A model generated the notes under the pieces. That model searched no databases and was not told the origin of the DNA. It saw nothing but the letters and a program-made list of their open reading frames with translations. Both the position numbers and the translations under genes were made by a program. Shown here one piece after another: positions 17,527-25,065 of a DNA stretch of 64,000 bases; position 1 is the first letter of the stretch, and each line of letters begins with the position of its first letter. Source of the stretch: Nocardia vermiculata NBRC 100427 (lineage in GTDB: Bacteria; Actinomycetota; Actinomycetes; Mycobacteriales; Mycobacteriaceae); contig NZ_BDCA01000020.1 of assembly GCF_001613265.1 (NCBI RefSeq), forward strand, positions 82,985 through 146,984. The letters run 5' to 3'.

Positions 17527-18129
17527 ATGGCAGCCAGGTATCTCTACCTCGCACGACACGGTGCCGCCGATGCCCTCGGCAACCTCACGGGCACCGGCCG
17601 CGAGCAAGCCCGGCTCCTCGGCGCGCGCCTGGCACCGCTGCCGATCACCGCAGTCCGGCACTCCCCGCTGCCGCGTGCGGCGGACACCGCGAGAGAACTC
17701 GACCTGTTCCTGAGCGGGAGTGCCCCGGTAACCGAGGCCCCGGAACTCGTCGACCATGTGCCCTACGTGCCGGCCCCGGATGAGACTCCACCGTCGTGGG
17801 TGCCGTTCTTCGACGGCTACGACGCGGCGGAAGCCGCCGCGGGGCACGCGATCGCGCAGGCTCTCACCGCGCGGTTCGCGACCGCGCCCACCGGCCAGGA
17901 GGATGTGCACGAGGTGCTGATCACCCATGCCTACCCGATCGCGTGGCTGGTCCGTGATGCGCTCGATGCCCCTGCGGTGCGCTGGCTGGGCCTCAGCAGC
18001 GCCAACGCCGCGCTGACCGTGATCGAATACCGGCGCGGCGCGCCACCGAACATCAGTATGTTCAACGACATGAGTCACCTCCGGCCCGAACTGCGCTGGA
18101 CCGGGTTCCCCGAGGCCCTGCGCGCCTGA
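17527..18129 (+). CDS. Histidine phosphatase family protein
   Basis: 200 residues. RHG motif in YLYLARHGAADALGN (His near residue 11), PLPRAADTAREL, and the second His in VLITHAYPIAWLVRDALD. The protein is short and has a long insertion with PAPDETPPSWVPFFDGYDAA, typical of small-molecule phosphatases of branch 1. It follows the PEP-synthase-like gene on the same strand and may remove a phosphate that the latter adds; that link is inference from position. The weak ribosome site suggests modest expression. Confidence 0.85.
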   Translation: MAARYLYLARHGAADALGNLTGTGREQARLLGARLAPLPITAVRHSPLPRAADTARELDLFLSGSAPVTEAPELVDHVPYVPAPDETPPSWVPFFDGYDAAEAAAGHAIAQALTARFATAPTGQEDVHEVLITHAYPIAWLVRDALDAPAVRWLGLSSANAALTVIEYRRGAPPNISMFNDMSHLRPELRWTGFPEALRA

Positions 18130-18254
18130 GGGATTTTCGGTTCCGGAGAGGGAGCACCGATGCATGCCGGTTGTCGGAGGCCGGTGCTTGACTATGTCAT
18201 CAGCGCGAATCGACCATGGCTGCGCCTCGGGCGGCCGATCGAGAGGGACAGCAC

Positions 18255-19091
18255 GTGAGTGAATGGCAGTTGGGCGAGACGTTCCGCAGTATTCGCGGGG
18301 AGGTGCGCTGGGACCGGCTGGGGGAGCCGGGCGGCGAACCGGTCGTACTGCTGCACGGGACGCCGTTCTCCTCCTATGTCTGGCGCCATATCGCGCATTC
18401 GCTCGCCCGGCACTATCAGGTGTTCGTGTGGGATATGCCGGGCTACGGTGCGTCGGAGAAGGCTGCGGGGCAAGATGTTTCGCTGGCTGCACAGGGGCGG
18501 GTATTCGCCGAGTTGCTGACGCATTGGGGGTTGCGTGACCCGCTGGTGGTCGCGCACGATTTCGGCGGTGCCGTCGCGCTACGCGCCCACCTGCTGCACG
18601 GCGCCCACTATCGCGCGCTCGCACTGGTCGACCCGGTGGCGTTGGCGCCGTGGGGATCGCCGTTCTTCCGGTTGGTCGGCGAGCATTCCGAGGTCTTCGA
18701 ACAGTTGCCGCCGGCGCTGCACGGTGCACTGGTGCGCGAATATGTGAGTTCGGCCAGCAGTCCCGGACTGCACCCGGACGTGCTGGATCGCCTGGTCGCC
18801 CCGTGGCTCGACGAACAGGGGCAGGCGGCCTTCTATCGGCAGATCGCGCAGGCCGATCAGCGCTACACCGACGAGGTGCAGGAGCGATATCAGGAGTTGA
18901 GCATGCCGACGGTGGTGTGCTGGGGACGCGAGGACACCTGGATCCCGATCGCGAAGGGGGAGGAACTCGCCGCCCGCATTCCGGACACGCGACTCGAACC
19001 GATTTCGGGCGCAGGACATCTCGTGCAAGAGGACGCGCCGGCCGAACTCACGGCGATACTGCTCGAATTCCTGGAATCCCAACGGCTGTGA
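18255..19091 (+). CDS. Alpha/beta-fold hydrolase with Asp at the nucleophile elbow
   Basis: 278 residues, GTG start with AGAGGGA upstream. Oxyanion region LLHGTPFSSYVWRHIA, nucleophile elbow VVAHDFGGAVALR and catalytic His in ISGAGHLVQEDAPAEL. The elbow has Asp where esterases have Ser, as in haloalkane dehalogenases and epoxide hydrolases. A hydrolytic dehalogenase or epoxide hydrolase activity is therefore more likely than esterase activity; the substrate is unknown. Trp residues in the cap (APWGSPFF; LVAPWLDEQG) fit either. It lies alone between two other short genes. Confidence 0.85.
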   Translation: MSEWQLGETFRSIRGEVRWDRLGEPGGEPVVLLHGTPFSSYVWRHIAHSLARHYQVFVWDMPGYGASEKAAGQDVSLAAQGRVFAELLTHWGLRDPLVVAHDFGGAVALRAHLLHGAHYRALALVDPVALAPWGSPFFRLVGEHSEVFEQLPPALHGALVREYVSSASSPGLHPDVLDRLVAPWLDEQGQAAFYRQIAQADQRYTDEVQERYQELSMPTVVCWGREDTWIPIAKGEELAARIPDTRLEPISGAGHLVQEDAPAELTAILLEFLESQRL

Positions 19092-19107
19092 GTCCCGCCA
19101 TAATCCT

Positions 19108-19130
19108 TTGACCTCGAGTGAACTCGAGGT
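19108..19130 (+). promoter_or_regulatory. SoxR/MerR-like dyad operator
   Basis: ACCTCGAGTGAACTCGAGGT (19111-19130) is a perfect 8-bp dyad. It overlaps a TTGACC -35 element (19108-19113). The E. coli SoxR box has the same layout (CCTCAAG, 4 nt, CTTGAGG), also beginning in the -35. The -10 is unclear. Confidence 0.5.
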
Positions 19131-19145
19131 GCGAGTGTCCATGTC

Positions 19146-19547
19146 ATGAGTACTGAACCTGCCGATACCGAACTCGCAGCCATCCACGCCGTGGTCGCCG
19201 CGGTGCAACATGCTCAGCGCAACGAAAGCGTCGACGACTTCGTCGCACTCTTCCGCGCCGACGCGATCTGGACCACGGGGCACGGCAAACGCCTGTTCGG
19301 CCGCGATGCCATCGCCGAATTCACCGCCACCGTGCTGCCCGGTGCGATGAGTGGCGGCCTCGTGCCGACCTACGAGGTCGAGCATGTGCTGTTCGTCCGC
19401 CCCGACGTTGTCGCGGTGAAGGCGCGCCAGAGCTACACCGTCAACGGCGAACCCGGGACCTCCCAAGGCTCACCCCTCTATATCCTGACCAAGGAGGCCG
19501 GTCACTGGCTCATCACCGCCGCCCAGAACACCGAGGTCGTGGTCTGA
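19146..19547 (+). CDS. SnoaL-like / SgcJ-EcaC family protein
   Basis: 133 residues with the NTF2-like fold signature: AIHAVVAAVQHAQRNESVDD, FVALFRADAIWTTGHGKRLF, then beta strands TYEVEHVLFVRPDVVAVKAR. Members of this family are small polyketide-type or detoxifying enzymes, often without a fixed catalytic motif, so the substrate cannot be named. No clear ribosome site precedes the ATG. The MerR-type dyad 16 nt upstream suggests induction by a redox or xenobiotic signal. The gap 19548-19680 contains only short GTCGCCTGAA direct repeats. Confidence 0.85.
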   Translation: MSTEPADTELAAIHAVVAAVQHAQRNESVDDFVALFRADAIWTTGHGKRLFGRDAIAEFTATVLPGAMSGGLVPTYEVEHVLFVRPDVVAVKARQSYTVNGEPGTSQGSPLYILTKEAGHWLITAAQNTEVVV

Positions 19548-19680
19548 GCCGCCGCCTGAAATCGTCGCCTGAAGTCGTCGCCTTCCTGAATCGGTCGGAT
19601 CGGTGGTGGTGCTCGGTGCTCACAGCTGATTCACAGCCGGTCCCCACGTGGCCTCATGGTGCGTGGCCGAAGATGAGCCC

Positions 19681-20664
19681 ATGGAGACCGATGATTCGCA
19701 TTCGAAGATGAACCGGGAGGTGCTGCGCAGCCGCACGCGGGTGAGCCGGCGTAGAGCGCTGATGCTCGGCGGGACGGTCGGGCTCGGCGGTGTGCTGGCG
19801 GCGTGTGCGACCGATCAGCGCTCTACACCGGCAACGGCATCGACAGGTGCGGCCACGGCCGCTCCGACCACCGCGGCGGCACTGCTGGACACCGCACCAC
19901 GCTGCGTGGCGACCACGGAGGAGACGCAGGGGCCGTACTGGTTCGATGTGGATTCGATTCGCGCCGATATTCGCGAGGACCGCCCGGGTGTGCCGTTCCA
20001 GTTGGCGATCCGGGTGCAGAACCTGAAGGCCTGTGCCGCAGACGGTTCCGGTGCGACCGCAGTCGGCAATGCCGTCGTGGAGCTGTGGCATTGCGATGCC
20101 GGTGGGGTCTACTCCGGCTTCGAGACGGGGTCGAATTCCGCCAATGCGGGCGGGCCCGGTGGCCCGCCGCCGGGCGGTGGTCCCGGTGGCCCGGGCGGTC
20201 CCGGTCGGATGCCGCCGAACGGCCCTCCCGGTGCCGACCCGATGGCCAACCCCTCGGGGGAGAAGTCCGATGGGTCCTACAGCGTCGGCGATTCCGAGTC
20301 GAAGACCACCGACGACGGCACCTACCTGCGAGGCGCTCAGGTCACCGATGCGAACGGCATCGTGAACTTCACGACGATCTTCCCCGGCTGGTACGTCGGC
20401 CGCACCACCCACATCCACCTGAAGGTGCACGTCGACAAGGCCACTGTGCTCACCACCCAGATCTATTTCGACAACGACCTGAAAGCGAAGATCTACGCAC
20501 TGAGCCCGTACTCCGATCACGCCGGCTGGGAATCCAACACCCAGAACGACAACGACGGAATCTTCGACGAGTCCGGAATGGTCACGGCGAAATGGAAGGA
20601 CACCGCTACCCCGACCGCGAACAGCACCCTGCTCGGCGCCATCAATCTCGGCGTCGATACCTGA
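19681..20664 (+). CDS. Tat-exported lipoprotein, intradiol ring-cleavage dioxygenase-like
   Basis: 327 residues. The N-terminus has a twin-arginine motif (SRRRALMLGG) and a lipobox (LAAC), so export by Tat and lipid anchoring are expected. The intradiol dioxygenase fold follows: TEETQGPYWFDVDSIRADI, VVELWHCDAGGVYSGF, and the metal ligands in GWYVGRTTHIHLKVHVD (Tyr, His, His). Between them sits a Gly/Pro-rich insertion (about residues 160-195). Cytoplasmic relatives open catechol or protocatechuate rings with Fe(III); exported forms are less characterised. A start at 19708 (MNREVLRSR) is also possible. Confidence 0.88.
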   Translation: METDDSHSKMNREVLRSRTRVSRRRALMLGGTVGLGGVLAACATDQRSTPATASTGAATAAPTTAAALLDTAPRCVATTEETQGPYWFDVDSIRADIREDRPGVPFQLAIRVQNLKACAADGSGATAVGNAVVELWHCDAGGVYSGFETGSNSANAGGPGGPPPGGGPGGPGGPGRMPPNGPPGADPMANPSGEKSDGSYSVGDSESKTTDDGTYLRGAQVTDANGIVNFTTIFPGWYVGRTTHIHLKVHVDKATVLTTQIYFDNDLKAKIYALSPYSDHAGWESNTQNDNDGIFDESGMVTAKWKDTATPTANSTLLGAINLGVDT

Positions 20665-20740
20665 GGTGCGTACTGTCCGCCTGGATCGAGCCCGAAAGCG
20701 TCCGCGCCTGGTGACATCGACCGCCGCCTGATCTTGCTCG

Positions 20741-20851
20741 CTATTCCTGTGCACCGGGCTCGTCCGGTTCGTCGGCGCTGTCCGTAGGCCAGAAGACGGC
20801 CCACACTAGGACCACCAGGGGGAGGCCGGCAGCGAGGATCAGGCCGATCAT
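20741..20851 (-). CDS. Tiny single-helix membrane protein, 36 residues
   Basis: ATG at 20851 overlaps the upstream stop by 4 nt (ATGA). The sequence starts MIGLILAAGLPLVVLVWAVF, one membrane helix, then an acidic tail DSADEPDEPGAQE. It is the last gene of a three-gene operon in which all junctions overlap by 4 nt, which supports it being translated despite its size. The function is unknown. Confidence 0.5.
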   Translation of the reverse strand: MIGLILAAGLPLVVLVWAVFWPTDSADEPDEPGAQE

Positions 20852-21060
20852 CGCGGAGTGGGGGGTCTCGCGCCGCCGCGGGCGGTGAGCCGCCATCTGC
20901 TGTGGTGGTGGGTCGCCGCGATCAGGCCGCGGGCGTGCAGGCGGGCGAGTGCATGGCGGGTCGTCCAGCCGGGCAAGGTGGTGCTGCGCTGGATCTGAGT
21001 GGTGGTGAGGATGCCGCCCGGTGCCAGGGTGGCGAGGATGATGCGTTCGGCGTTGTTCAC
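20848..21060 (-). CDS. Small winged-helix-like protein, 70 residues
   Basis: GTG at 21060 overlaps the upstream stop (GTGA). The sequence NNAERIILATLAPGGILTTT, then WTTRHALARLHARGLIAATH, reads as a compact winged helix of the kind used for DNA binding, followed by a basic end (RWRLTARGGARPPTPR). It is the middle gene of the 21356-20741 operon, facing an XRE regulator. No family is named. Confidence 0.6.
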   Translation of the reverse strand: MNNAERIILATLAPGGILTTTQIQRSTTLPGWTTRHALARLHARGLIAATHHHSRWRLTARGGARPPTPR

Positions 21061-21356
21061 CTGCCGCCTCCGGCCCACCGTGCGAAAGACAGGCGTGGGC
21101 ACGCGGTTTCGACGTCTGCGAGTTGCATGATGCGGTCGAGTGTCAGTGCGTCGAGATGAGCCGGAGTGGGCATCACGAGCGCATCCACATCCGCTGTGCG
21201 GACTTGATCGAGCAACGGAATCGTGCCCGTCGTACCTGGCCAGAGGAGGGTGTAGCCGAGTCGTCTCGCCAGTCGTTTCACTTGCGCCACATCCCATCCG
21301 GGTGCGGTGCTGACGTCCGGGTCGATCCAGGCCAATGCCGTCGGACGTGCTCTCAT
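21057..21356 (-). CDS. Hypothetical protein, possibly a degenerate recombinase-like domain
   Basis: 99 residues, ATG 21356 with AGGAGG upstream. The segment DVAQVKRLARRLGYTLLWPG then VDALVMPTPAHLDALTLDRI resembles the helix-strand layout of the serine-recombinase N-terminal fold (the part reading VDALVVPSLDRL in resolvases), but the catalytic Ser is not identifiable. It is the first gene of a three-gene operon divergent from the XRE regulator. The functional call is weak; the coding call is better. Confidence 0.6.
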   Translation of the reverse strand: MRARPTALAWIDPDVSTAPGWDVAQVKRLARRLGYTLLWPGTTGTIPLLDQVRTADVDALVMPTPAHLDALTLDRIMQLADVETACPRLSFARWAGGGR

Positions 21357-21461
21357 CGGGACCCCTCCTGTCTGTGTATTTCAGATTCGTCGCAGGTGAG
21401 GGCGCCGAGGAACAGCGAAGGGACAGGGGACAGCGGCCGGGTATCGATCTAGGCTCGTGTA

Positions 21462-22640
21462 ATGAGCGAACACGTGGGGCGGCGGATCGCGTCGGAACGC
21501 AAGATTGCGGGTTTGGGGCAGCGCCAGTTGGCTGCGCGAGCGAACTATTCGTTGTCGATGGTGAAGGCCGTGGAGCAGGGGCGCGAGGTCGCCTCACCGG
21601 GGTTCGTCGCGGCTGTCTCCAAGGCATTGGGGGTCGAGCCGGACCGGTTGCAGGGCACGCCGTACCTCGATGCCTTGGAAGAGGACGGACAGCTGGAAGG
21701 GTTGCCCGACATGCGTGCCGTACTCGCTGAAGGAGCATACGTCCAGGCACTCGAGCCACCTACGGTCGCGGAGTTGCGCAGCGAGCTCGAGGCGGTCGAG
21801 GTCTGGCTACACAATGACCGGACGCGCCGCGCTCTTGCGGTGCTCCCCAGTTTGATTCGTCGGTTGACCGGTGCGGCCGAGTTGGCGACCAGTGATTCCG
21901 AACGCGCGGAATCGAACAGGATGCTGTGCGCGGCTTATGTCGCCGCCGAAGGGGCTTGTTGCAGACTGGGGTACTCGTCGTTGACGGCGTTGATCCTCGA
22001 TCGCCTCGATGTAGTCGCGGCGCGCACCGACGATCCCGGATATGCGGTTCGCAGCTTGATGAAGCGTTCGCGCCTACTCATGGCGCACGGTTCCACCGAT
22101 GTGGCGTTGTCTTTGGCGGAGCGCGGCCTCGCGCTGGTACCCGGGCCGAGTGCGGGCGAAAAAGTTCTGCGCGGTTACGGTCATCTGCGCGCGGCGGTCG
22201 TAGCGGCACGAGGACGACGGCTGGAACTGGCGCAGAGCCATATCGCAAGGGCGCGAGAAATAGCACGGCCGATGAGCGGCGAAAGCAATCTGTACACCAC
22301 GGATTTCGGCCCAGGCAACGTGGAAATTCACGCCTGCGCAGTTGAATTGGAGGCTGGAGACCCAGGGAAGGCAGCCCGCGAGGGGGCCGAACTTCGGGTG
22401 CCTACTGATGTCGCCGCACCACGGGCGGGGCACCATTGGCAGGACAACGCCCGCGCATGGTTGATGTCGGGTAAACCGGACCGCGCCCTCGCCGCCCTGA
22501 ACAAGGCCCGCGCCGCCGCGCCGCAGCAGACTCGCCTGCACCCATCGGTCCGGGAGACCGTGTACGGAATTGCCGCAGCCCAGCGCCGCCAGTCCGACAG
22601 CCTGCTCGGCTTCGCCTCCTGGCTGGGCGCGGGGTTGTAG
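21462..22640 (+). CDS. XRE-family HTH regulator with TPR-like helical domain
   Basis: 392 residues. The N-terminal HTH is RRIASERKIAGLGQRQLAAR, then NYSLSMVKAVEQGREVASPG; the rest is a long helical repeat region, Ala/Leu/Arg-rich, of the TPR type found in many actinobacterial regulators. TAGGCT at 21450-21455, 6 nt before the ATG, suggests a leaderless mRNA. It is divergent from the operon of three small genes and probably controls it; the ligand is unknown. Confidence 0.85.
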   Translation: MSEHVGRRIASERKIAGLGQRQLAARANYSLSMVKAVEQGREVASPGFVAAVSKALGVEPDRLQGTPYLDALEEDGQLEGLPDMRAVLAEGAYVQALEPPTVAELRSELEAVEVWLHNDRTRRALAVLPSLIRRLTGAAELATSDSERAESNRMLCAAYVAAEGACCRLGYSSLTALILDRLDVVAARTDDPGYAVRSLMKRSRLLMAHGSTDVALSLAERGLALVPGPSAGEKVLRGYGHLRAAVVAARGRRLELAQSHIARAREIARPMSGESNLYTTDFGPGNVEIHACAVELEAGDPGKAAREGAELRVPTDVAAPRAGHHWQDNARAWLMSGKPDRALAALNKARAAAPQQTRLHPSVRETVYGIAAAQRRQSDSLLGFASWLGAGL

Positions 22641-22713
22641 AGGCCATTGCATTCGTGGGTGCGGGCCTGGTGGGCAGGGCGGTTGACTGTGCGGCTCGCG
22701 GTGTTAGCGGACT

Positions 22714-23133
22714 GTGTTGCCGTTGCAGGTCGGAAAACGCGTTTGCCTACAGCTATACTGTTACTTGTATAATTGCAGGGGGAGAGACCTTCGCCCTCGT
22801 AAGCCGCTCGAGTTCGTAGGACGTTCCCTGGAGGAGCTGCGCGATTTTCCTCCGGATGCGCGTGGTGCAGCCGGATACCAGTTGGACCAAGTGCAGGCCG
22901 GGGCGACGCCGGTAACTGCGAAGCCGATGCCGGAGGTCGGTAAGGGGTGCTGGGAGATCCGTGTGGCGGAGGACGATGGGTGGTTTCGAGTGTTTTACGT
23001 GGCAAGCTTGGGGGACGTGATCTTCGTTCTACACGCGTTCCAGAAGAAGTCCAACAAGACGCCGGGGCATACCATCGAAACCGGTAAGAGGCGATATCGC
23101 ATGGCGGAAGCGATCGCCGCGGAGGAGGAGTGA
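22714..23133 (+). CDS. HigB/RelE-type toxin (Gp49-like); start uncertain
   Basis: The Gp49/HigB core is clear: KPLEFVGRSLEELRDFPPDA, RGAAGYQLDQVQAGA, then WFRVFYVASLGDVIFVLHAF and QKKSNKTP. Toxins of this family cleave mRNA on the ribosome. The start is odd: GTG 22714 is the furthest in-frame start, but a good -10 (TATAAT, 22768-22773) and GGGGAGAG (22780-22787) lie inside that reading, and no ATG, GTG or TTG follows in frame before the domain. A TTG at 22765 is the nearest. The stop is followed by the antitoxin with a 1-nt overlap. Confidence 0.8.
   Translation: MLPLQVGKRVCLQLYCYLYNCRGRDLRPRKPLEFVGRSLEELRDFPPDARGAAGYQLDQVQAGATPVTAKPMPEVGKGCWEIRVAEDDGWFRVFYVASLGDVIFVLHAFQKKSNKTPGHTIETGKRRYRMAEAIAAEEE
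22768..22773 (+). promoter_or_regulatory. TATAAT -10 element of the toxin-antitoxin operon
   Basis: A perfect consensus TATAAT, rare in this GC-rich window. TTGCCT at 22743-22748 could be the -35, with a long 19-nt spacer. Confidence 0.5.
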
Positions 23134-23447
23134 TGGTACAGCGGTTCGAGTCGGTGTGGGATGCGCTCGGCGACACCCCCGAAGAAGCGGAAAACATGAA
23201 AGCGCGTTCGTCGTTGATGATCGCAATCAATGAACGAATCGACGAGTTCGGGTGGTCCCAAACCGTGGCTGCGAACAACATCGGAGTGACACAGCCGCGA
23301 GTATCCGATCTGCGTCGTGGCCGAATCAGCAAGTTTTCCCTGGACGCGCTGATCGGAATAGCGAATAAGGTCGGCTTGAGTGTGAGGCTGCAGGTGGAAC
23401 CCGTTGACCCGGATGACACGTTGTCGAAGGCGGCTTGTCGTCAGTGA
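23133..23447 (+). CDS. XRE-family antitoxin (HigA-like)
   Basis: 104 residues. The HTH is in NERIDEFGWSQTVAANNIGV, then TQPRVSDLRRGRISKFSLDA, typical of HigA antitoxins, which neutralise the toxin and repress the operon. GGAGGAGGAG just upstream gives a strong ribosome site, so antitoxin output may exceed toxin output. ATG 23133 overlaps the toxin stop by 1 nt; GTG 23130 is an alternative. Confidence 0.85.
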   Translation: MVQRFESVWDALGDTPEEAENMKARSSLMIAINERIDEFGWSQTVAANNIGVTQPRVSDLRRGRISKFSLDALIGIANKVGLSVRLQVEPVDPDDTLSKAACRQ

Positions 23448-23577
23448 AGGTTCTCCTGATGGGCGCCTGGCTCTCCCGCACCCGTTTCCGGTGGTTGGTG
23501 TTAGAGTCGACGACGTGACTGCCGGGTCGGCTATATGCCGTGAGCGAGACGGGTTTCCGGCGGCTCCTTGATCGCGC

Positions 23578-23633
23578 GGCGGGCTCGGAGCCCGCCTTCC
23601 TCCATGACGCACTCGAATTGAACGTTCATGGAG
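23578..23633 (+). promoter_or_regulatory. Two hairpins in the leader of the VOC gene
   Basis: GGCGGGCTC-G-GAGCCCGCC (23578-23596) is followed by CTCCATGA...TCATGGAG (23600-23607 with 23626-23633), ending just before the AAGGAG ribosome site. The rest of 23448-23647 holds no gene. A leader structure or terminator-plus-leader are both possible. Confidence 0.45.
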
Positions 23634-23647
23634 AAAAGGAGTTTCAC

Positions 23648-24055
23648 ATGTCGGATGTACAGGTGGATGTGCGCTTCGACCACACCATCGTTGCCGCCAA
23701 GGACAAATACGAGTCCGCGCGGTTCTTCACCGAGATCTTCGGCCTGCCCGAGCCGCAGGAAGCCGGGTTCTTCCTCGCGGTTTATCTGAGCGACGGGCGG
23801 GTGCTCGATTTCGCCGAACCGCCGGTCGATTTTCCCGGCCAGCACTATGCGTTTCAGGTCAACGACGAGACGTTCGACCGGATCATGGAACGAATCCGGG
23901 CGCGCGGCATCACGTATTGGGCGGACCCGCGCCAGAGCCGGCCGAACGAGATCAACACCAACCACGGTGGTCGAGGCGTATATTTCGACGATCCGTCCGG
24001 TCACCATCTGGAAGCGCTGACCGCCCGCTACGACGGCTACCCCAGCCTGAGCTGA
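23648..24055 (+). CDS. VOC (glyoxalase/bleomycin-resistance fold) protein
   Basis: 135 residues, ATG with AAGGAG 6 nt upstream. Two beta-alpha-beta-beta-beta halves: FDHTIVAAKDKYESARFFTE with His near 12, and GRGVYFDDPSGHHLEALTAR with the metal-type Glu. Such proteins are dioxygenases, glyoxalases or binding proteins; the substrate cannot be told. It stands alone, preceded by a 200-nt region with two hairpins. Confidence 0.88.
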   Translation: MSDVQVDVRFDHTIVAAKDKYESARFFTEIFGLPEPQEAGFFLAVYLSDGRVLDFAEPPVDFPGQHYAFQVNDETFDRIMERIRARGITYWADPRQSRPNEINTNHGGRGVYFDDPSGHHLEALTARYDGYPSLS

Positions 24056-24197
24056 CGATCAGCGCGCTGCGTCCCGGAGGGCACCGGGCTGCGCCGACGG
24101 CGGTTGGCGCAGCCCGCGGCAGTGTCCGCTCCGGGCCGTGGCCGCACACCGCGCAGAACTCGACGCTGACGTGGTCCGAGCTTGCTCGGCTGGGCGC

Positions 24198-24863
24198 TCA
24201 GTACTCGTCGCGTTTACGGGGCCAGTCGTCGAAGGTGTCGCCGCGCCCGTTGGGGGCGCGGTCCAGCAACTGCCAGGTCGCGTTGAGGGCGTCGGTGCCG
24301 CGGTCGTAGGTCGAGTAGGTGTGGTAGACCGTGCCATCCTGCAGGGCGAAGCAGCTCAGCGCCATCAGTTCCATGACGTCGAGCATGTCGCCCGGACGCT
24401 TCGGACTGGGGATCTGCATGATTTCGTAGAAATCGTCGTTGAAACCGTTGTCGCCCATGGATACCCAGTCGATATCCCAGCCGAAGCGGGCCTTGTACTC
24501 GTTCAGCGTGGCCAGGGGCGAGCGGGAGGCGAGCAGGAAGGTGACATCGCGGTGCGCCAGATGGGGGACCGCGCCGACCAGGTTGTCGGTTTCGAAGGTG
24601 CACCCGGGACAGCCCTGTGGGGTCTTCGGGCCGTGCATGAAATGCCGGATGATCAGCTGAGAGCGGCCGTCGAACAGTTCGGCCAGCGTCTTGCTGCCCG
24701 CATTGGTGTCGAAGCGGTACTCCTTGGTCACCGGCACCCAGGGCAGTGCCTGCCGCTGCCGTGCCAGCTCGTCGGTGCGGCGGGTGAGAGCCTTCTCCTC
24801 GGCGCGCAGGTCCTCGTACGCCGCGCGCCATTGCTCTCTGGTGCCGACCTCATGTGTCGCCAT
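24198..24863 (-). CDS. DUF899 thioredoxin-like protein
   Basis: 222 residues, ATG 24863 with AAGGA upstream. The DUF899 layout is clear: REQWRAAYEDLRAEEKALTR near the start, ALPWVPVTKEYRFDTNAG, the thioredoxin-like CPGC in GCPGCTFETDNLVGAV and SMGDNGFNDDFYE. The family has a thioredoxin fold of unproven function. No obvious partner lies beside it; it diverges from the small frame and the GGCT-like gene. Confidence 0.9.
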   Translation of the reverse strand: MATHEVGTREQWRAAYEDLRAEEKALTRRTDELARQRQALPWVPVTKEYRFDTNAGSKTLAELFDGRSQLIIRHFMHGPKTPQGCPGCTFETDNLVGAVPHLAHRDVTFLLASRSPLATLNEYKARFGWDIDWVSMGDNGFNDDFYEIMQIPSPKRPGDMLDVMELMALSCFALQDGTVYHTYSTYDRGTDALNATWQLLDRAPNGRGDTFDDWPRKRDEY

Positions 24864-24927
24864 GGCTGTCCTTCCACGATTCGACGGTCTCGCAAGGTAG
24901 GACGTCCCGGGTCCGTCGGATTCATCG

Positions 24928-25065
24928 GTGCGCGGCGGCGAGATCGGAAACCTGTCGGTACCTCGTGGAACCGGTTTCGGTACCCCCATCGATCCGGCCG
25001 GTTTCGACGATCCGGAAAAATTGCTGGACCATCTGCGTCAACGCATCGAGGAGCTGCGCGAGTGA
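24928..25065 (+). CDS. Possible small coupled ORF, 45 residues
   Basis: GTG 24928 to TGA 25065, overlapping the start of the next gene as GTGA. The end (DDPEKLLDHLRQRIEELRE) is an amphipathic helix. An in-frame stop lies just upstream (TAG at 24898), so the frame is closed. There is no strong ribosome site. It may be a coupling leader or a real small protein. Confidence 0.35.
   Translation: MRGGEIGNLSVPRGTGFGTPIDPAGFDDPEKLLDHLRQRIEELRE

Noticed and set aside
19548..19680. Short direct repeats as part of a mobile element
   Set aside because: The GTCGCCTGAA repeats are only about 10 nt, without inverted ends or a transposase.
22641..22713. Additional small gene between the XRE regulator and the toxin
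   Set aside because: No frame with a ribosome site; only the toxin promoter region is present.
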